Assembly (NCBI RefSeq): GCF_014203325.1
Contig: NZ_JACHIV010000001.1
Coordinates: forward strand, 5,333,501 to 5,397,500
Reading direction: 5' to 3'
From: Saccharopolyspora gloriosae
GTDB taxonomy: Bacteria > Actinomycetota > Actinomycetes > Mycobacteriales > Pseudonocardiaceae
DNA length: 64,000 nt
The stretch's first letter is position 1. Each line of letters begins with the position of its first letter. This document shows, piece after piece, positions 35,508 through 42,771 of the stretch. The translations under genes and the position numbers were made by a program. The notes beneath the pieces were generated by a model. The model saw only the letters and a list, made by a program, of their open reading frames with translations, did no database searches and was not told the DNA's origin.

Positions 35508-36302
35508 ATGCGCATCGAAACGGCCCAGCTGCCCGACTACGCCGACAGCGACGACAAGATCCTGACCACCGAGAACGCGGTGATCGTGCTCGACGGAGCC
35601 TCGGCGTTCCGCCCGGTCCCCGTCCCGGCAAGCCTGTACGCGGCCACCCTTGGCGAAGCCCTCCAACTCCGGTTGAGGCGAGAGCCTTCCGCGGATCTGC
35701 GCGCAGTCCTCTCCGAGTCGATCCAGGCAACGACCGACGTGCTGGAACTGACACCGGGCGACTCGCCGTCGAGCACGGTCGCGATCGTGCGCCGCAGTGG
35801 CGACCAGGTCGATGAGCTCGTTCTCGGCGACAGCCCGATCATCACGGCCGCAGGGGTGTTCGAGGACCCCAGGCTCGATGAACTTGAACTCCCCGAGCGA
35901 CGTGCTTACCGAAATCGACTCGCGTCCGGAGCGGGCTACGACGAGCACCACCGCGCCATGCTGCGAGAGCTGCAAGACGCCCAAGCCGAACGGCGAAACC
36001 GTGAGGGCGGGTACTGGATCGCCGAGGCCGCGCCAACGGCGGCTGCTCACGCGTTGGTGCGGTCGTGGAACGTCCACGAAGCACCGTGGGCCGTGCTGGC
36101 CACCGATGGCGCGTTCAACACGATGACCCACATCGAGACCGACGACTGGCCCCGCGTGGCCGGGATGAGCTCTGCGGAATTGTTCGCCGAGCTAGAGCGC
36201 TGCCAAGCGTGGGAAGCCCACGTGGACCCGGACGGGACGGACCTTCCACGGTCGAAGCGCCACGACGACAAGGCCATCGCCGCCGTCCGCTGGGACGTCT
36301 GA
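35508..36302 (+). CDS. PP2C-family protein phosphatase on the AICE
   Basis: This 264-residue protein follows the PP2C fold. It has 'KILTTENAVIVLDGAS' (the first metal-binding Asp, DGxx), 'SSTVAIVRRSGDQVDELVLGDSPII' (the TxxxxxL...GDS motif), 'WAVLATDGAFNTM' (ATDG) and the C-terminal 'RSKRHDDKAIAAVRWDV' (DDxT-like Asp pair). It lies 4 bases after the regulator gene, so the two are co-expressed. No Ser/Thr kinase gene is present on the element. The substrate may be the regulator itself or a host phosphoprotein. Confidence 0.82.
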   Translation: MRIETAQLPDYADSDDKILTTENAVIVLDGASAFRPVPVPASLYAATLGEALQLRLRREPSADLRAVLSESIQATTDVLELTPGDSPSSTVAIVRRSGDQVDELVLGDSPIITAAGVFEDPRLDELELPERRAYRNRLASGAGYDEHHRAMLRELQDAQAERRNREGGYWIAEAAPTAAAHALVRSWNVHEAPWAVLATDGAFNTMTHIETDDWPRVAGMSSAELFAELERCQAWEAHVDPDGTDLPRSKRHDDKAIAAVRWDV

Positions 36303-36306
36303 GCCC

Positions 36307-36501
36307 TCAGCTTTCGTCGGGGCCGGCGCGACGCTTCCGGATCTGCTGCCGGACGTCGTCTATGTCCCACCGGTAGTGACCGCCAAGCGTGACCTCGGTC
36401 GGGACCAGCAGACCTTCGCGCACATAACGAGCGACGGTGCGCGTGCTGATACCCAGCTCACGCGCAAGGTCACCGGTCGGGACCAGACGAGGTTGCGCCA
36501 C
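36307..36501 (-). CDS. BldC/MerR-type helix-turn-helix protein
   Basis: This 64-residue protein is a single HTH_17 domain: 'TGDLARELGISTRTVARYVREGLLVPTEVTLGGHYRWDIDDVRQQI'. The TLGGHxRW wing is very close to BldC and other small MerR-like DNA binders. It might be a transcriptional regulator or a second excisionase-like factor of the AICE. It converges on the PP2C gene (4 bases between stops) and is divergent from the gene at 36613. Confidence 0.82.
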   Translation of the reverse strand: MAQPRLVPTGDLARELGISTRTVARYVREGLLVPTEVTLGGHYRWDIDDVRQQIRKRRAGPDES

Positions 36502-36612
36502 CCACGAACTGTCGCATTTGGCGCGTTTAGATGCCTATTCCTAGGCTCGTTTGAGTCCTTATGGTTGAATGTCTCGATTGAGTCGTATTGACCTGCGCGA
36601 TTGGAGGATGGG

Positions 36613-36804
36613 ATGTCCGACGAGTCCCGATCGCTAGCGGTGCTACTGCGCCAGGCTCAGTGGGCGCTCGATGATGCCGCCTTCGACATCGGAGCCGGGC
36701 GCGCAACAACCGGCCAGCGCGAGCAGCTGGCAGCCGCCTTAGTCCGGCTCGCCCAAGCGCTCCACGGCGACGAGCAGCCGCTGATTATCGACAGCCGCGG
36801 CTGA
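36613..36804 (+). CDS. Small helical AICE protein
   Basis: This 63-residue helical protein ('LAVLLRQAQWALDDAAFDIGAGRATTGQREQLAAALVRLAQAL') has no known domain. The ATG at 36613 is chosen because GGAGG stands at 36603-36607. An upstream ATG lies inside that ribosome site. It is followed 5 bases later by a helix-turn-helix gene, making a probable two-gene unit divergent from the BldC-like gene. Its position suggests a modulator or partner of the downstream regulator, but that is only context. Confidence 0.65.
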   Translation: MSDESRSLAVLLRQAQWALDDAAFDIGAGRATTGQREQLAAALVRLAQALHGDEQPLIIDSRG

Positions 36805-36809
36805 AGTTC

Positions 36810-37148
36810 ATGACCACCACTCCGCCGCCTGCCGAAGACGCCATCAACGAATCTGCGACAGCGCCGCTAGTTCCGGAACAGGCGACGCCCCAGAGCAGCG
36901 AAACCACCACCTGGGAAGACATCGAAGAGGTACGTCGGGAGCACGATCCCGTTCGCCAGGCCACCCGAGCCACCGAGCTGATCAACGAGTGCCGCCGCCG
37001 GGTCACAGAACTGGCAGCGCTCCGCCGCAACGCGATCGAACGCGCCCACCGCGTGAACGGCATGACCTACGCCGACGTCGCCGACTCCCTCGGCATCACC
37101 AAAGGGCGCATCGCCCAGATCCGGAACGGCCGCACCGAGCAGAACTGA
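36810..37148 (+). CDS. Helix-turn-helix protein, paralogue of the AICE regulator
   Basis: This 112-residue protein has a disordered N-terminal 40 residues and then a block ('HDPVRQATRATELINECRRRVTELAALRRNAIERAH') ending in the helix-turn-helix 'YADVADSLGITKGRIAQIRNG'. This block is clearly homologous to residues 14-75 of the regulator at 34676, which has 'ADPIRRGLRATELITTYQQR' and 'YTEIATALGITKGRVSQVKKD'. It lacks the sensor domain. It might bind the same operators and act as a constitutive competitor or second repressor. Confidence 0.78.
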   Translation: MTTTPPPAEDAINESATAPLVPEQATPQSSETTTWEDIEEVRREHDPVRQATRATELINECRRRVTELAALRRNAIERAHRVNGMTYADVADSLGITKGRIAQIRNGRTEQN

Positions 37149-37168
37149 CCTACGAAGCAGGGGGCATC

Positions 37169-37357
37169 GTGGGCAAGCACCGCACCAGAACGGAACCTGC
37201 CGGGTACATCACCGCATGGCATGGAGAGCTCTTCCCCGAGACGCCGCCGGAGATCCCCGTCCTGCGTGACACGACTGAGGCATCGCGAAGCCGAAGATGG
37301 CCAATGCCAACCGTTCCACTGCTACGACACATCCTGGACAGGCTTTACGAGCTCTAG
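37169..37357 (+). CDS. Possible small AICE protein
   Basis: This 62-residue frame begins at GTG 37169 after AGGGGG and could follow the helix-turn-helix gene by 20 bases. The product has no recognisable domain and mixes basic and proline-rich parts. Coding character is weaker than for its neighbours. I keep it as a low-confidence candidate because it has a ribosome site and the right direction. Confidence 0.35.
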   Translation: MGKHRTRTEPAGYITAWHGELFPETPPEIPVLRDTTEASRSRRWPMPTVPLLRHILDRLYEL

Positions 37358-37465
37358 CAGCACACAAGCGCAAAGCGACTACGTGATCGCTAGGCGCCGC
37401 GAGCATCTGAAGTCCGCGGGAGCTTCGTCGGCGACCTGACGGCCAAGTGACCATAGCTTCCGAGG

Positions 37466-37936
37466 TCACTGGTTCCTGCGACGAGCGTTTTGCCGGTTGA
37501 TGTCCCGTTGCATCAGCCATTCGTCTTCTGGTGGCTTAAGCCCGCGGAACACCAACGAGTCGAGCCAAAGCCCCTGATACCCATCGGAGAACAACGCAGC
37601 TGCGGAAGGCAGCAGCAGCATGCCCACGAGGAACCCACCGCCGGCCGGGATGATGTCGATCCATCCTGCCGCCGCAGCCACGAGCGGACCAAACGTGATC
37701 AAGCCTAGGACCGCCATAGAGATGCGCAGTGGCACCAGACGTGGCTCGATGGGAGGTGTCTCGCGTGCCAGTCGCCGCATCGCAATCAGGCGTGCGGGTC
37801 CATAGCCGACAGACGCGGCCACAAAGAAGGCCACCAGAGGGCCGAACTCAGTCTTGAGGTTGCCTGCGAGGAGCCACCCGAGGCCGACGAGCGTCAGGAT
37901 GATCCAGAGAGTGGCTACCACTCGGCGCTTGGTCAT
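37466..37936 (-). CDS. Polytopic membrane protein, candidate immunity protein
   Basis: This 156-residue protein has four hydrophobic helices (about residues 7-25, 30-47, 70-92 and 97-118) and a polar C-terminus ending 'QRDINRQNARRRNQ'. The ATG overlaps the stop of the large type VII-type gene by 1 base (TGATG), so it is made together with it. Membrane-acting type VII toxins are typically neutralised by small polytopic immunity proteins encoded directly downstream, which is the position seen here. The assignment rests on position and topology only. Confidence 0.6.
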   Translation of the reverse strand: MTKRRVVATLWIILTLVGLGWLLAGNLKTEFGPLVAFFVAASVGYGPARLIAMRRLARETPPIEPRLVPLRISMAVLGLITFGPLVAAAAGWIDIIPAGGGFLVGMLLLPSAAALFSDGYQGLWLDSLVFRGLKPPEDEWLMQRDINRQNARRRNQ

Positions 37937-39087
37937 CAGCCACCATCCTCGGTGATCCCGTCGTAAAGCTTCTCAGCGCCCCAACTGCCGAGGCCAGAAC
38001 CTATCGCCGCCACGCCTACGCCAACAACGGCACCAACCGGGCCGCCGACACAAGCGCCGGCCACAGCCCCGGCCAAGATGCCACCAGCAGCACCGCCAGC
38101 GAGGTTGAAACCGGCCTTGCCTACCGGTTTGCCGTCGTTGACAACCGCTTCGACTTGGACTCCGGCGGCGATGGCCGTCCCGACCACCGGTACGCCTTTG
38201 GCGGTCTTGCCCAGGACACGTGCGCCTTTCGCGTCCAATCCGGTTCGGCCGTACAAGCGGTCGGCCGTCTTCTGGGACTTGACCGCCTCGCCCTGGTGGC
38301 GAGTGGACCGCTGTAGCAACTTGTCACGTTGGGAAGCTTTGGCGGCTTGTCCCGCTGGTGTCACCCCGGCAGCGTCGATGGCGCTGTTCGCTTTAGCGGC
38401 GCGTTCGTACAGCATGTCGGCGCGTTTGCTGAACGTATCGGCCATGCCCTGCGGTGTGGTGAGTGATCCGCGGGCAATGCCCTCGATGTTCCAGATGGCA
38501 CCGTTGATCATGTACTGGAGGAACCCGGTTTCATACTTCATCGACGCTTCGAGGGCCTTGTGCGCGTCCTGCTCTTTGCTGCGTGCGTCGGCGACGGTGG
38601 CTTTGGCCTCCTCGAACCCTCGAACTTTGCGTTCGTGGTCCGCTTTGGCTTTCGCAGCTGCCTCGAAATCGTGCAACGGCCGCTCGTTCAGGCTAGGGCC
38701 GTCGGTTTTGAGGCCAGGCTCGGGCGGCGGAGGCCGTGGCGGTTCGATCGTCGTCGGCGTCAACGTCAGGCCATGCTCGCTGGCGACCTCACGCGCTTGC
38801 TTCATCCTCGCGATCACCGATTGCAACTCGTCAGCAAACGTCTCCAGTGCGGCCTTTGCCCGGCTGGTCGCCTCGTCGAGGTCATCGGCGGCCGCACCCT
38901 TCTCCTGCATGGCCCGGCGGAAGTTCTCGCCGGCCTCACCAGTCCAGCAGCTTTCCGACTCGCCCCGAACCTGACGAAGACCTGTTCCGACGTCGTGGAC
39001 CCCGTCGCCAAGTTTGCCGAGTTCGGTCGCGGTCGTCCGACACGACTCAGGCGTACCTTCCACCAGCGTCACCAGCGGCGCGGTCAT
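37936..39087 (-). CDS. Putative T7SS-secreted effector with glycine-zipper C-terminus
   Basis: This 383-residue protein has an N-terminal helical domain of the putative T7SS-secreted type ('EGTPESCRTTATELGKLGDGVHDVGTGLRQV', then a WxG motif in 'SCWTGEAGENFRRAM'). It then has a proline linker ('PPRPPPPEP'), a coiled-coil middle (about 155-290), and a C-terminal block with repeated GxxxG-type glycines ('AGGAAGGILAGAVAGACVGG', about 325-365). Glycine-zipper tails insert into membranes in several type VII toxins. It follows an EspC-like gene by 1 base. No secretion machinery lies in the window, so it would use a host ESX system. Confidence 0.72.
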   Translation of the reverse strand: MTAPLVTLVEGTPESCRTTATELGKLGDGVHDVGTGLRQVRGESESCWTGEAGENFRRAMQEKGAAADDLDEATSRAKAALETFADELQSVIARMKQAREVASEHGLTLTPTTIEPPRPPPPEPGLKTDGPSLNERPLHDFEAAAKAKADHERKVRGFEEAKATVADARSKEQDAHKALEASMKYETGFLQYMINGAIWNIEGIARGSLTTPQGMADTFSKRADMLYERAAKANSAIDAAGVTPAGQAAKASQRDKLLQRSTRHQGEAVKSQKTADRLYGRTGLDAKGARVLGKTAKGVPVVGTAIAAGVQVEAVVNDGKPVGKAGFNLAGGAAGGILAGAVAGACVGGPVGAVVGVGVAAIGSGLGSWGAEKLYDGITEDGG

Positions 39088-39088
39088 G

Positions 39089-39400
39089 TCAGCGGCCCCC
39101 AGGAGTGTCGTTCGGCGACAACGGCAATGGCGGCAGCTGAGAAACCGCTTGGTCGTCGGAGCGGATGTACACGCCACCGGCGTTGCTCACTTCGCCCGCC
39201 TGGTGCTCAGTGTCGGCAGCCATTCGCGCAATCGACTTGTAGAAGGTGGCCATCGCCTCGGTGACCGGACCGGTCGACACGCCAGCATCCACCTCGCCCG
39301 TCGCCGCACCCACGTTGTCACTGAGCCCACTCAACGAAGAGGTGAGCGTGCTAGCCAGCCGGTCTAGTTCCTCCGGCGTGACATTGACCTGCTCTCCCAC
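39089..39400 (-). CDS. EspC/WXG100-like secreted partner protein
   Basis: This 103-residue protein is a helical hairpin ('VTPEELDRLASTLTSSLSGLSDNVGAATGEV', a turn, then 'MATFYKSIARMAADTEHQAGEVSNAGGVY'). It ends the second helix with YIRSD, which fits the YxxxD/E type VII secretion signal. Together this resembles EspC/DUF2580 partners that heterodimerise with larger ESX substrates. The GTG at 39400 is chosen from the position of the first helix. It is packed between the SseB-like gene (2-base gap) and the effector (1-base gap). Confidence 0.75.
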   Translation of the reverse strand: MGEQVNVTPEELDRLASTLTSSLSGLSDNVGAATGEVDAGVSTGPVTEAMATFYKSIARMAADTEHQAGEVSNAGGVYIRSDDQAVSQLPPLPLSPNDTPGGR

Positions 39401-39402
39401 TC

Positions 39403-39777
39403 TTACGACCCCCCTGCGCTGAGCTGGCGAAGATCGACGTCCTGAGCAATACCGTCCGCGCCGGTGGCAGCCAGCAAATCCGGCAGGGACTCGGCGGAGA
39501 AGGCCACCCACGGCTGACCTTCCCCGCAGCAAGTCACCAGCATTTCCACACTCGTGAACACCGGCAAAGCCAACTCGTCTTCGTCGGTTCGCCGTAGCTG
39601 GATCTCGGCGTGCCCATCCTCGTCAGGCTCGGACCCGGTAGGGACGAACACCGGAACGTTCGAACGCACGGGCTGCCCGCCGGGCTCCTCCGACCCACCT
39701 GGTTCGTTGACGTTCTCAGCGCCCCAAACCGGCGGGGACACGTACGAACGTCCGTCGGCGCCGAACGCGCTCGACAT
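39403..39777 (-). CDS. SseB-family protein
   Basis: This 124-residue protein has a disordered proline-rich N-terminus and then an SseB N-terminal-type domain: 'RTDEDELALPVFTSVEMLVTCCGEGQPWVAFSAESLPDLLAATGADGIAQDVDL'. Actinobacterial SseB-like proteins are small cytosolic proteins often found beside ESX-type or secreted-protein genes. Their function is not known, and a chaperone role is an inference. It is the first gene of the four-gene minus-strand unit. The ATG at 39777 has GGAG 9 bases upstream. Confidence 0.72.
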   Translation of the reverse strand: MSSAFGADGRSYVSPPVWGAENVNEPGGSEEPGGQPVRSNVPVFVPTGSEPDEDGHAEIQLRRTDEDELALPVFTSVEMLVTCCGEGQPWVAFSAESLPDLLAATGADGIAQDVDLRQLSAGGS

Positions 39778-40648
39778 GTGGCCACACTCCTCACCGGACA
39801 TCAACGACGCATGCCGCGGCGACCCTAACGACCACACGGACGCCGGAGGTTTATAACCCTAGACATCACCCCAATATCACCCGTGCAGAGCAGTCTTCGA
39901 TCACCTGCGACCGCTAGCCCCCGCCTGGTCAACGTGCAGCGCTCGATGCTTCGTCAGATGCCGACCAAGCTGCACACACCGAGTCGCAGCGCTCGTGTTC
40001 AGAGTTTCTTTTCTTCATCAAGGGCGGCCCCTGCGGGGCCGCCTGCCTGCTGTATGCGAGCCCGGCCAAGCCGGCCGCCGGGCGTGCGGCTGGCGCCGGT
40101 CCCGGCGGCCGGCGTCCGGGCGCAATGCGGAAGGCAGGCGGCCGGGAACCACGCAGGGGCCGTATAGAGTTGCGGATCGTCCCGCCAGATTCAATGAACA
40201 AGTGTGGCTGGTCTGCGGGAGTGGTCACCTCGGCCACTCCCGCAGACCAGCGTCTCTCTATTGTCGATGTGCTCGCCTCGCTATGGTTTCGTTGCGCGAA
40301 AATGCAAGAGAGTCCATCACAAGTAGCCCACGATAGGCGCTATTACAGCACGAAAATGAGTGGGCCTCGCTCTTGACGAGGCCCACTCGCAACTAAAAAC
40401 AGCATACTGCTTTTAGTGTTAGATGACATTTCGTTGGAGTCATCTAAAACTTAATCAGCCCAAGCGGTTCTCGTGTCATCCCCCAGTGGAATTGAGCACA
40501 AAAACCTCTACAAATGGAAGTTTCCCGACTCTCCAAATGTGCGTGAACGCGTTGCTTAAAATCCAAGATTATCCTAGACGGCCCCCTTAGGACTTAGCAA
40601 AGATCACTCGCCGCATGGGTACATGGCTTAATCTAAACATATTTAGCA
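39778..40648. other. Gene-poor stretch with several hairpins, falling GC
   Basis: No convincing gene lies in these 871 bp. It contains a perfect 17-bp stem hairpin (40208-40224 with 40234-40250, loop TCACCTCGG) and a 12-bp stem (GAGTGGGCCTCG at 40358-40369 with 40377-40388). A small AT-rich hairpin lies near 40393-40417. From about 40250 the DNA is markedly more AT-rich than the rest of the window. The paired hairpins could be terminators, a single-strand origin for rolling-circle replication, or both. Confidence 0.5.
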
Positions 40649-40906
40649 TCACAGAATGACGACCTCTCGAGTTGTTCCATCCTTTTCAATTAGAACCTTG
40701 GCGCCATCATCCTTTATTGCACTGTAGACGAAGTCGCCGTAACCGACTAGCCGCCGAAGGGCCTCAGTCAAGCTGACGTCTTCATTTTCGATCAGCTTAT
40801 TTAGTGAATTAGCCATTTCTGTGGATATGGAAACATTGATTCGCTTTGCGCGAGCATGTCCCTTGGTTTCTTGGTTTGAGTATTGCTCTTGCGTGCCAGC
40901 GCTCAC
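40649..40906 (-). CDS. Ribbon-helix-helix DNA-binding protein
   Basis: This 85-residue protein has a CopG/Arc-type ribbon-helix-helix: the strand 'KRINVSISTEMANSLNKLI', then 'NEDVSLTEALRRLVGYGDFVYSAI', with a charged C-terminal strand pair. Such proteins repress plasmid copy number genes or act as antitoxins. No adjacent toxin is evident. The GTG at 40906 has GGGGAT upstream, and a GTG at 40957 is an alternative. Base composition is clearly lower in GC than that of the chromosome, suggesting a separate origin from the AICE core. Confidence 0.65.
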   Translation of the reverse strand: MSAGTQEQYSNQETKGHARAKRINVSISTEMANSLNKLIENEDVSLTEALRRLVGYGDFVYSAIKDDGAKVLIEKDGTTREVVIL

Positions 40907-41015
40907 TGCGATCCCCAATCTGAGCCCTGAGGTGTCCCTTCTTCTGTCTCCGGACACCGCTGAAGTCCCCGGACTTCGGCGGCATCCCCTCCTCTACTGT
41001 ACCGGAGCGCCCCTA

Positions 41016-41062
41016 TGATGCACTACTATGGTGGCGGTTGCCACCCTAAAAGCTGTGCATCA
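41016..41062. promoter_or_regulatory. Nested inverted repeats in a divergent intergenic region
   Basis: An outer inverted repeat, TGATGCAC (41016-41023) with GTGCATCA (41055-41062), encloses an inner hairpin GGTGGC-GGTT-GCCACC (41030-41045). It lies between the ribbon-helix-helix gene (minus) and the small-protein pair at 41238 (plus). This layout fits a ribbon-helix-helix operator or a replication nick site. Confidence 0.45.
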
Positions 41063-41237
41063 TGCAGCTGGGTGACAGCTAGGTTGGGACACTAGGCGTG
41101 GTCGAGGCGTGTACGCTGTGTATCATCGGGTCTGGGTGAAGCTGGCAGCCCGCACGGCGGGGGTGCGGTCGGCGAGCCTGCACCCCGAGAAGTAGCCGGA
41201 GAGACGTCCCGGCGTACGCCAGAAAGGATCAAGGTAG

Positions 41238-41426
41238 ATGGGCGATTCGCGGACCCCGCGCCGTCGCACCGACAGTGTTGTCGGTGAAACCTGGAAAGAC
41301 GAGACTGGTGACAGCGAGCTGAGTAACAAGAAGATCATCGACACGCTGCCGGACCTGCGGTCGCCCCTCTCGGTCCGAGAGGAGGTCGGCCAGCACGCGA
41401 CCCGGCGGCCGCAAGGGAATGAGTGA
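41238..41426 (+). CDS. Small charged protein, lower-GC cargo
   Basis: This 62-residue hydrophilic protein ('DSVVGETWKDETGDSELSNKKIIDTLPDLRSPLSVREEVGQHATRRP') has no known domain. A GAAAGGATCAAGG ribosome region precedes the ATG. Its last 8 bases overlap the start of the next gene, so the pair is translationally coupled. The composition is lower in GC than the AICE core. Function unknown. Confidence 0.55.
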   Translation: MGDSRTPRRRTDSVVGETWKDETGDSELSNKKIIDTLPDLRSPLSVREEVGQHATRRPQGNE

Positions 41427-41754
41427 GAGTGGTCGAGACGGTTCGGAGGAAAGGGAGGAGGACTCAGAAGAAACTTGGGTCGAGTACGAGACGCCCGACG
41501 ATGGAGATGTAATCGATCTCGGCACGGAGCGACGTGAGCAACGCCGCCATGTGGCCTCTATGCAGTCTAAGGTTCTTGTCGGAGTGGGCTTTCTGTTCTG
41601 CTTTACCCTTCTGACTGTAGTTCTCGGGCGGGCGTTCGGGGCCTTATCGGAGGCCCTTGCCGAGTACTTGATTCATACGATTATGCCGGTTGTGCTGGGG
41701 TCTGGGGCTACGATCGTCGGAGCACTGTTTCAATCCGGTAAAAATCTCGATTGA
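41419..41754 (+). CDS. Small membrane protein, lower-GC cargo
   Basis: This 111-residue protein has an acidic N-terminal 45 residues, then two hydrophobic segments (about residues 52-72 and 84-104), and ends 'LFQSGKNLD'. It is coupled to the gene at 41238 by an 8-base overlap and is followed 6 bases later by a strong terminator hairpin. Two-gene units of a soluble and a small membrane protein occur as phage- or plasmid-exclusion and toxin systems, but no motif here supports a specific role. Confidence 0.6.
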   Translation: MSESGRDGSEEREEDSEETWVEYETPDDGDVIDLGTERREQRRHVASMQSKVLVGVGFLFCFTLLTVVLGRAFGALSEALAEYLIHTIMPVVLGSGATIVGALFQSGKNLD

Positions 41755-41759
41755 GCCGA

Positions 41760-41801
41760 CCAGAAAGGTGCCAGAGTGCGCGTTCGCTGGCACCTTTCTG
41801 G
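41760..41801 (+). terminator. Hairpin terminator after the small-protein pair
   Basis: CCAGAAAGGTGCCAG (41760-41774) pairs perfectly with CTGGCACCTTTCTGG (41787-41801) around a 12-base loop, 6 bases after the stop codon. The right arm carries a T-rich run (CCTTTCT) rather than a trailing T tract. Confidence 0.75.
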
Positions 41802-42270
41802 GGCTCGCGCGGCTTGCCTGCTGGCGCCGCTGTGCCTCGATAGGTAATCTCGATTCCCGCATCGCAACTGCACAAAACAATGTTGCGAAGCGTCGATGCT
41901 AATCCTGGTTACCGGGTATCGGTCAGGTATACAGCGTTCCCGGGCAGGCCAGCTGATCCGGTGACGCCCGGGGATTGCCGAAGAAGTGCCAATAATCAAC
42001 GGTCAGCGACGTCATGCGACGTCAAATGATCACGCCCCTGATGGAGAGATCTGCGCAGGTGACCGGCTGTATCGTCAAGTGACGGTAGACGTCGGCCATC
42101 ATGGATGCCAGAACCGTGGGTTCTGGGTTGGCCACGCGCCAACGGATGGGGCACGTCCGGGGCACACGCGGACCGCAGGTGACCGAGAATGACGACAACT
42201 GACCGATGCTCCCAGGCTGGCCGCCGAGTAGGTGGCCAGCCGCGCCCCAGGTAGTTGGCACGGCTGGAAC
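41802..42270. other. AICE right end, no gene seen
   Basis: These 469 bp lead up to attR. The open frames across it run through the tRNA-derived repeat and read as the 'RQDSNLRH'-type peptide that antisense tRNA genes often give. I reject them. No hairpin or ribosome site of note was found. Confidence 0.5.
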
Positions 42271-42316
42271 GCCCTCCGGAGGCAGGTGTCGCAGGTTCGA
42301 GTCCTGCCGAGGGCAC
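42271..42316 (+). repeat. attR of the AICE
   Basis: These 46 bp are identical to 28030-28075 (anticodon stem to the tRNA 3' end). It lacks the 5' half of the tRNA, so it is a fragment and not a second gene. A strong hairpin terminator follows within 9 bases, as expected for the displaced native downstream flank of the tRNA or of an older insert. Confidence 0.95.
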
Positions 42317-42324
42317 ATCGAATA

Positions 42325-42381
42325 GACGCACAAAACCGCCCCTGGCCAGCAAGAATTCGACCAGGGGCGGTTTTGTGCGTC
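42325..42381 (+). terminator. Perfect 21-bp hairpin just beyond attR
   Basis: GACGCACAAAACCGCCCCTGG (42325-42345) is perfectly complementary to 42361-42381, with a 15-base loop; the right arm contains GGTTTTG. It probably ended the tRNA-Arg transcript before the AICE inserted and moved it 14 kb away. Confidence 0.8.
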
Positions 42382-42771
42382 AGCCACTTCCGGTACGTGT
42401 CTGCCGATCTCAGCCGATGGTTACGTGCAATGCGCGTGCACGGCCCTACTGGGCCCGGTATCCGAAGAAGTCCTCCACCTGCTTGCAGGCGATCACGTCT
42501 TGCCCGTGCAGGGTCCGAATCTTCGTTCGGGTCAAAGAAGATCACGGAATCAGCGCTGATCGCCTGACAACGTCTAGGGGACTGCGCGGAGCTCGAGCGG
42601 GCTGGGACGCCGACCCGGACGGGCACCTCGTCCCCGGCCGGCCGACGCAAGCCACGGGGTGAGGTGAGTCCGCGAACCGCCGGGGCGGCCCGACGCGCCC
42701 GAGCACCCGGGCGCGTCGGTTCACACCGGGGTCTGGTCTCCCAGCTGCTCGCCCGCGAGATGGTGCCCTGC
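42382..42771. other. Gap between attR and the SDR gene
   Basis: These 390 bp carry no supported gene. A 12-bp GC-rich hairpin (CCGACGCGCCCG at 42690-42701 with 42708-42719) without a T tract lies 50-80 bases beyond the SDR stop codon and may end that transcript. Confidence 0.45.

Larger units (their letters stand above)
28030..42316. mobile_element. Actinomycete integrative and conjugative element (AICE)
   Basis: A 14.3-kb element integrated in the 3' half of tRNA-Arg(CCG), bounded by 46-bp identical repeats at 28030-28075 and 42271-42316. Its core matches pSAM2-type AICEs. From the tRNA inward these are int, xis, a RepSA-like HUH initiator, Spd-like membrane proteins, a single FtsK/TraB translocase, an SCO3933-like protein and a divergently transcribed repressor-like gene with operator repeats. 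Transfer would be of double-stranded DNA by TraB. The distal half is cargo: a PP2C pair, type VII-related genes and a lower-GC segment. All core genes are intact, so it looks potentially mobile. The chromosomal palindromic repeat never occurs inside it. Confidence 0.93.

Noticed and set aside
39995-40376. Plus-strand frames in the AICE gene-poor zone
   Set aside because: They overlap hairpins, have basic low-complexity composition and lack ribosome sites.
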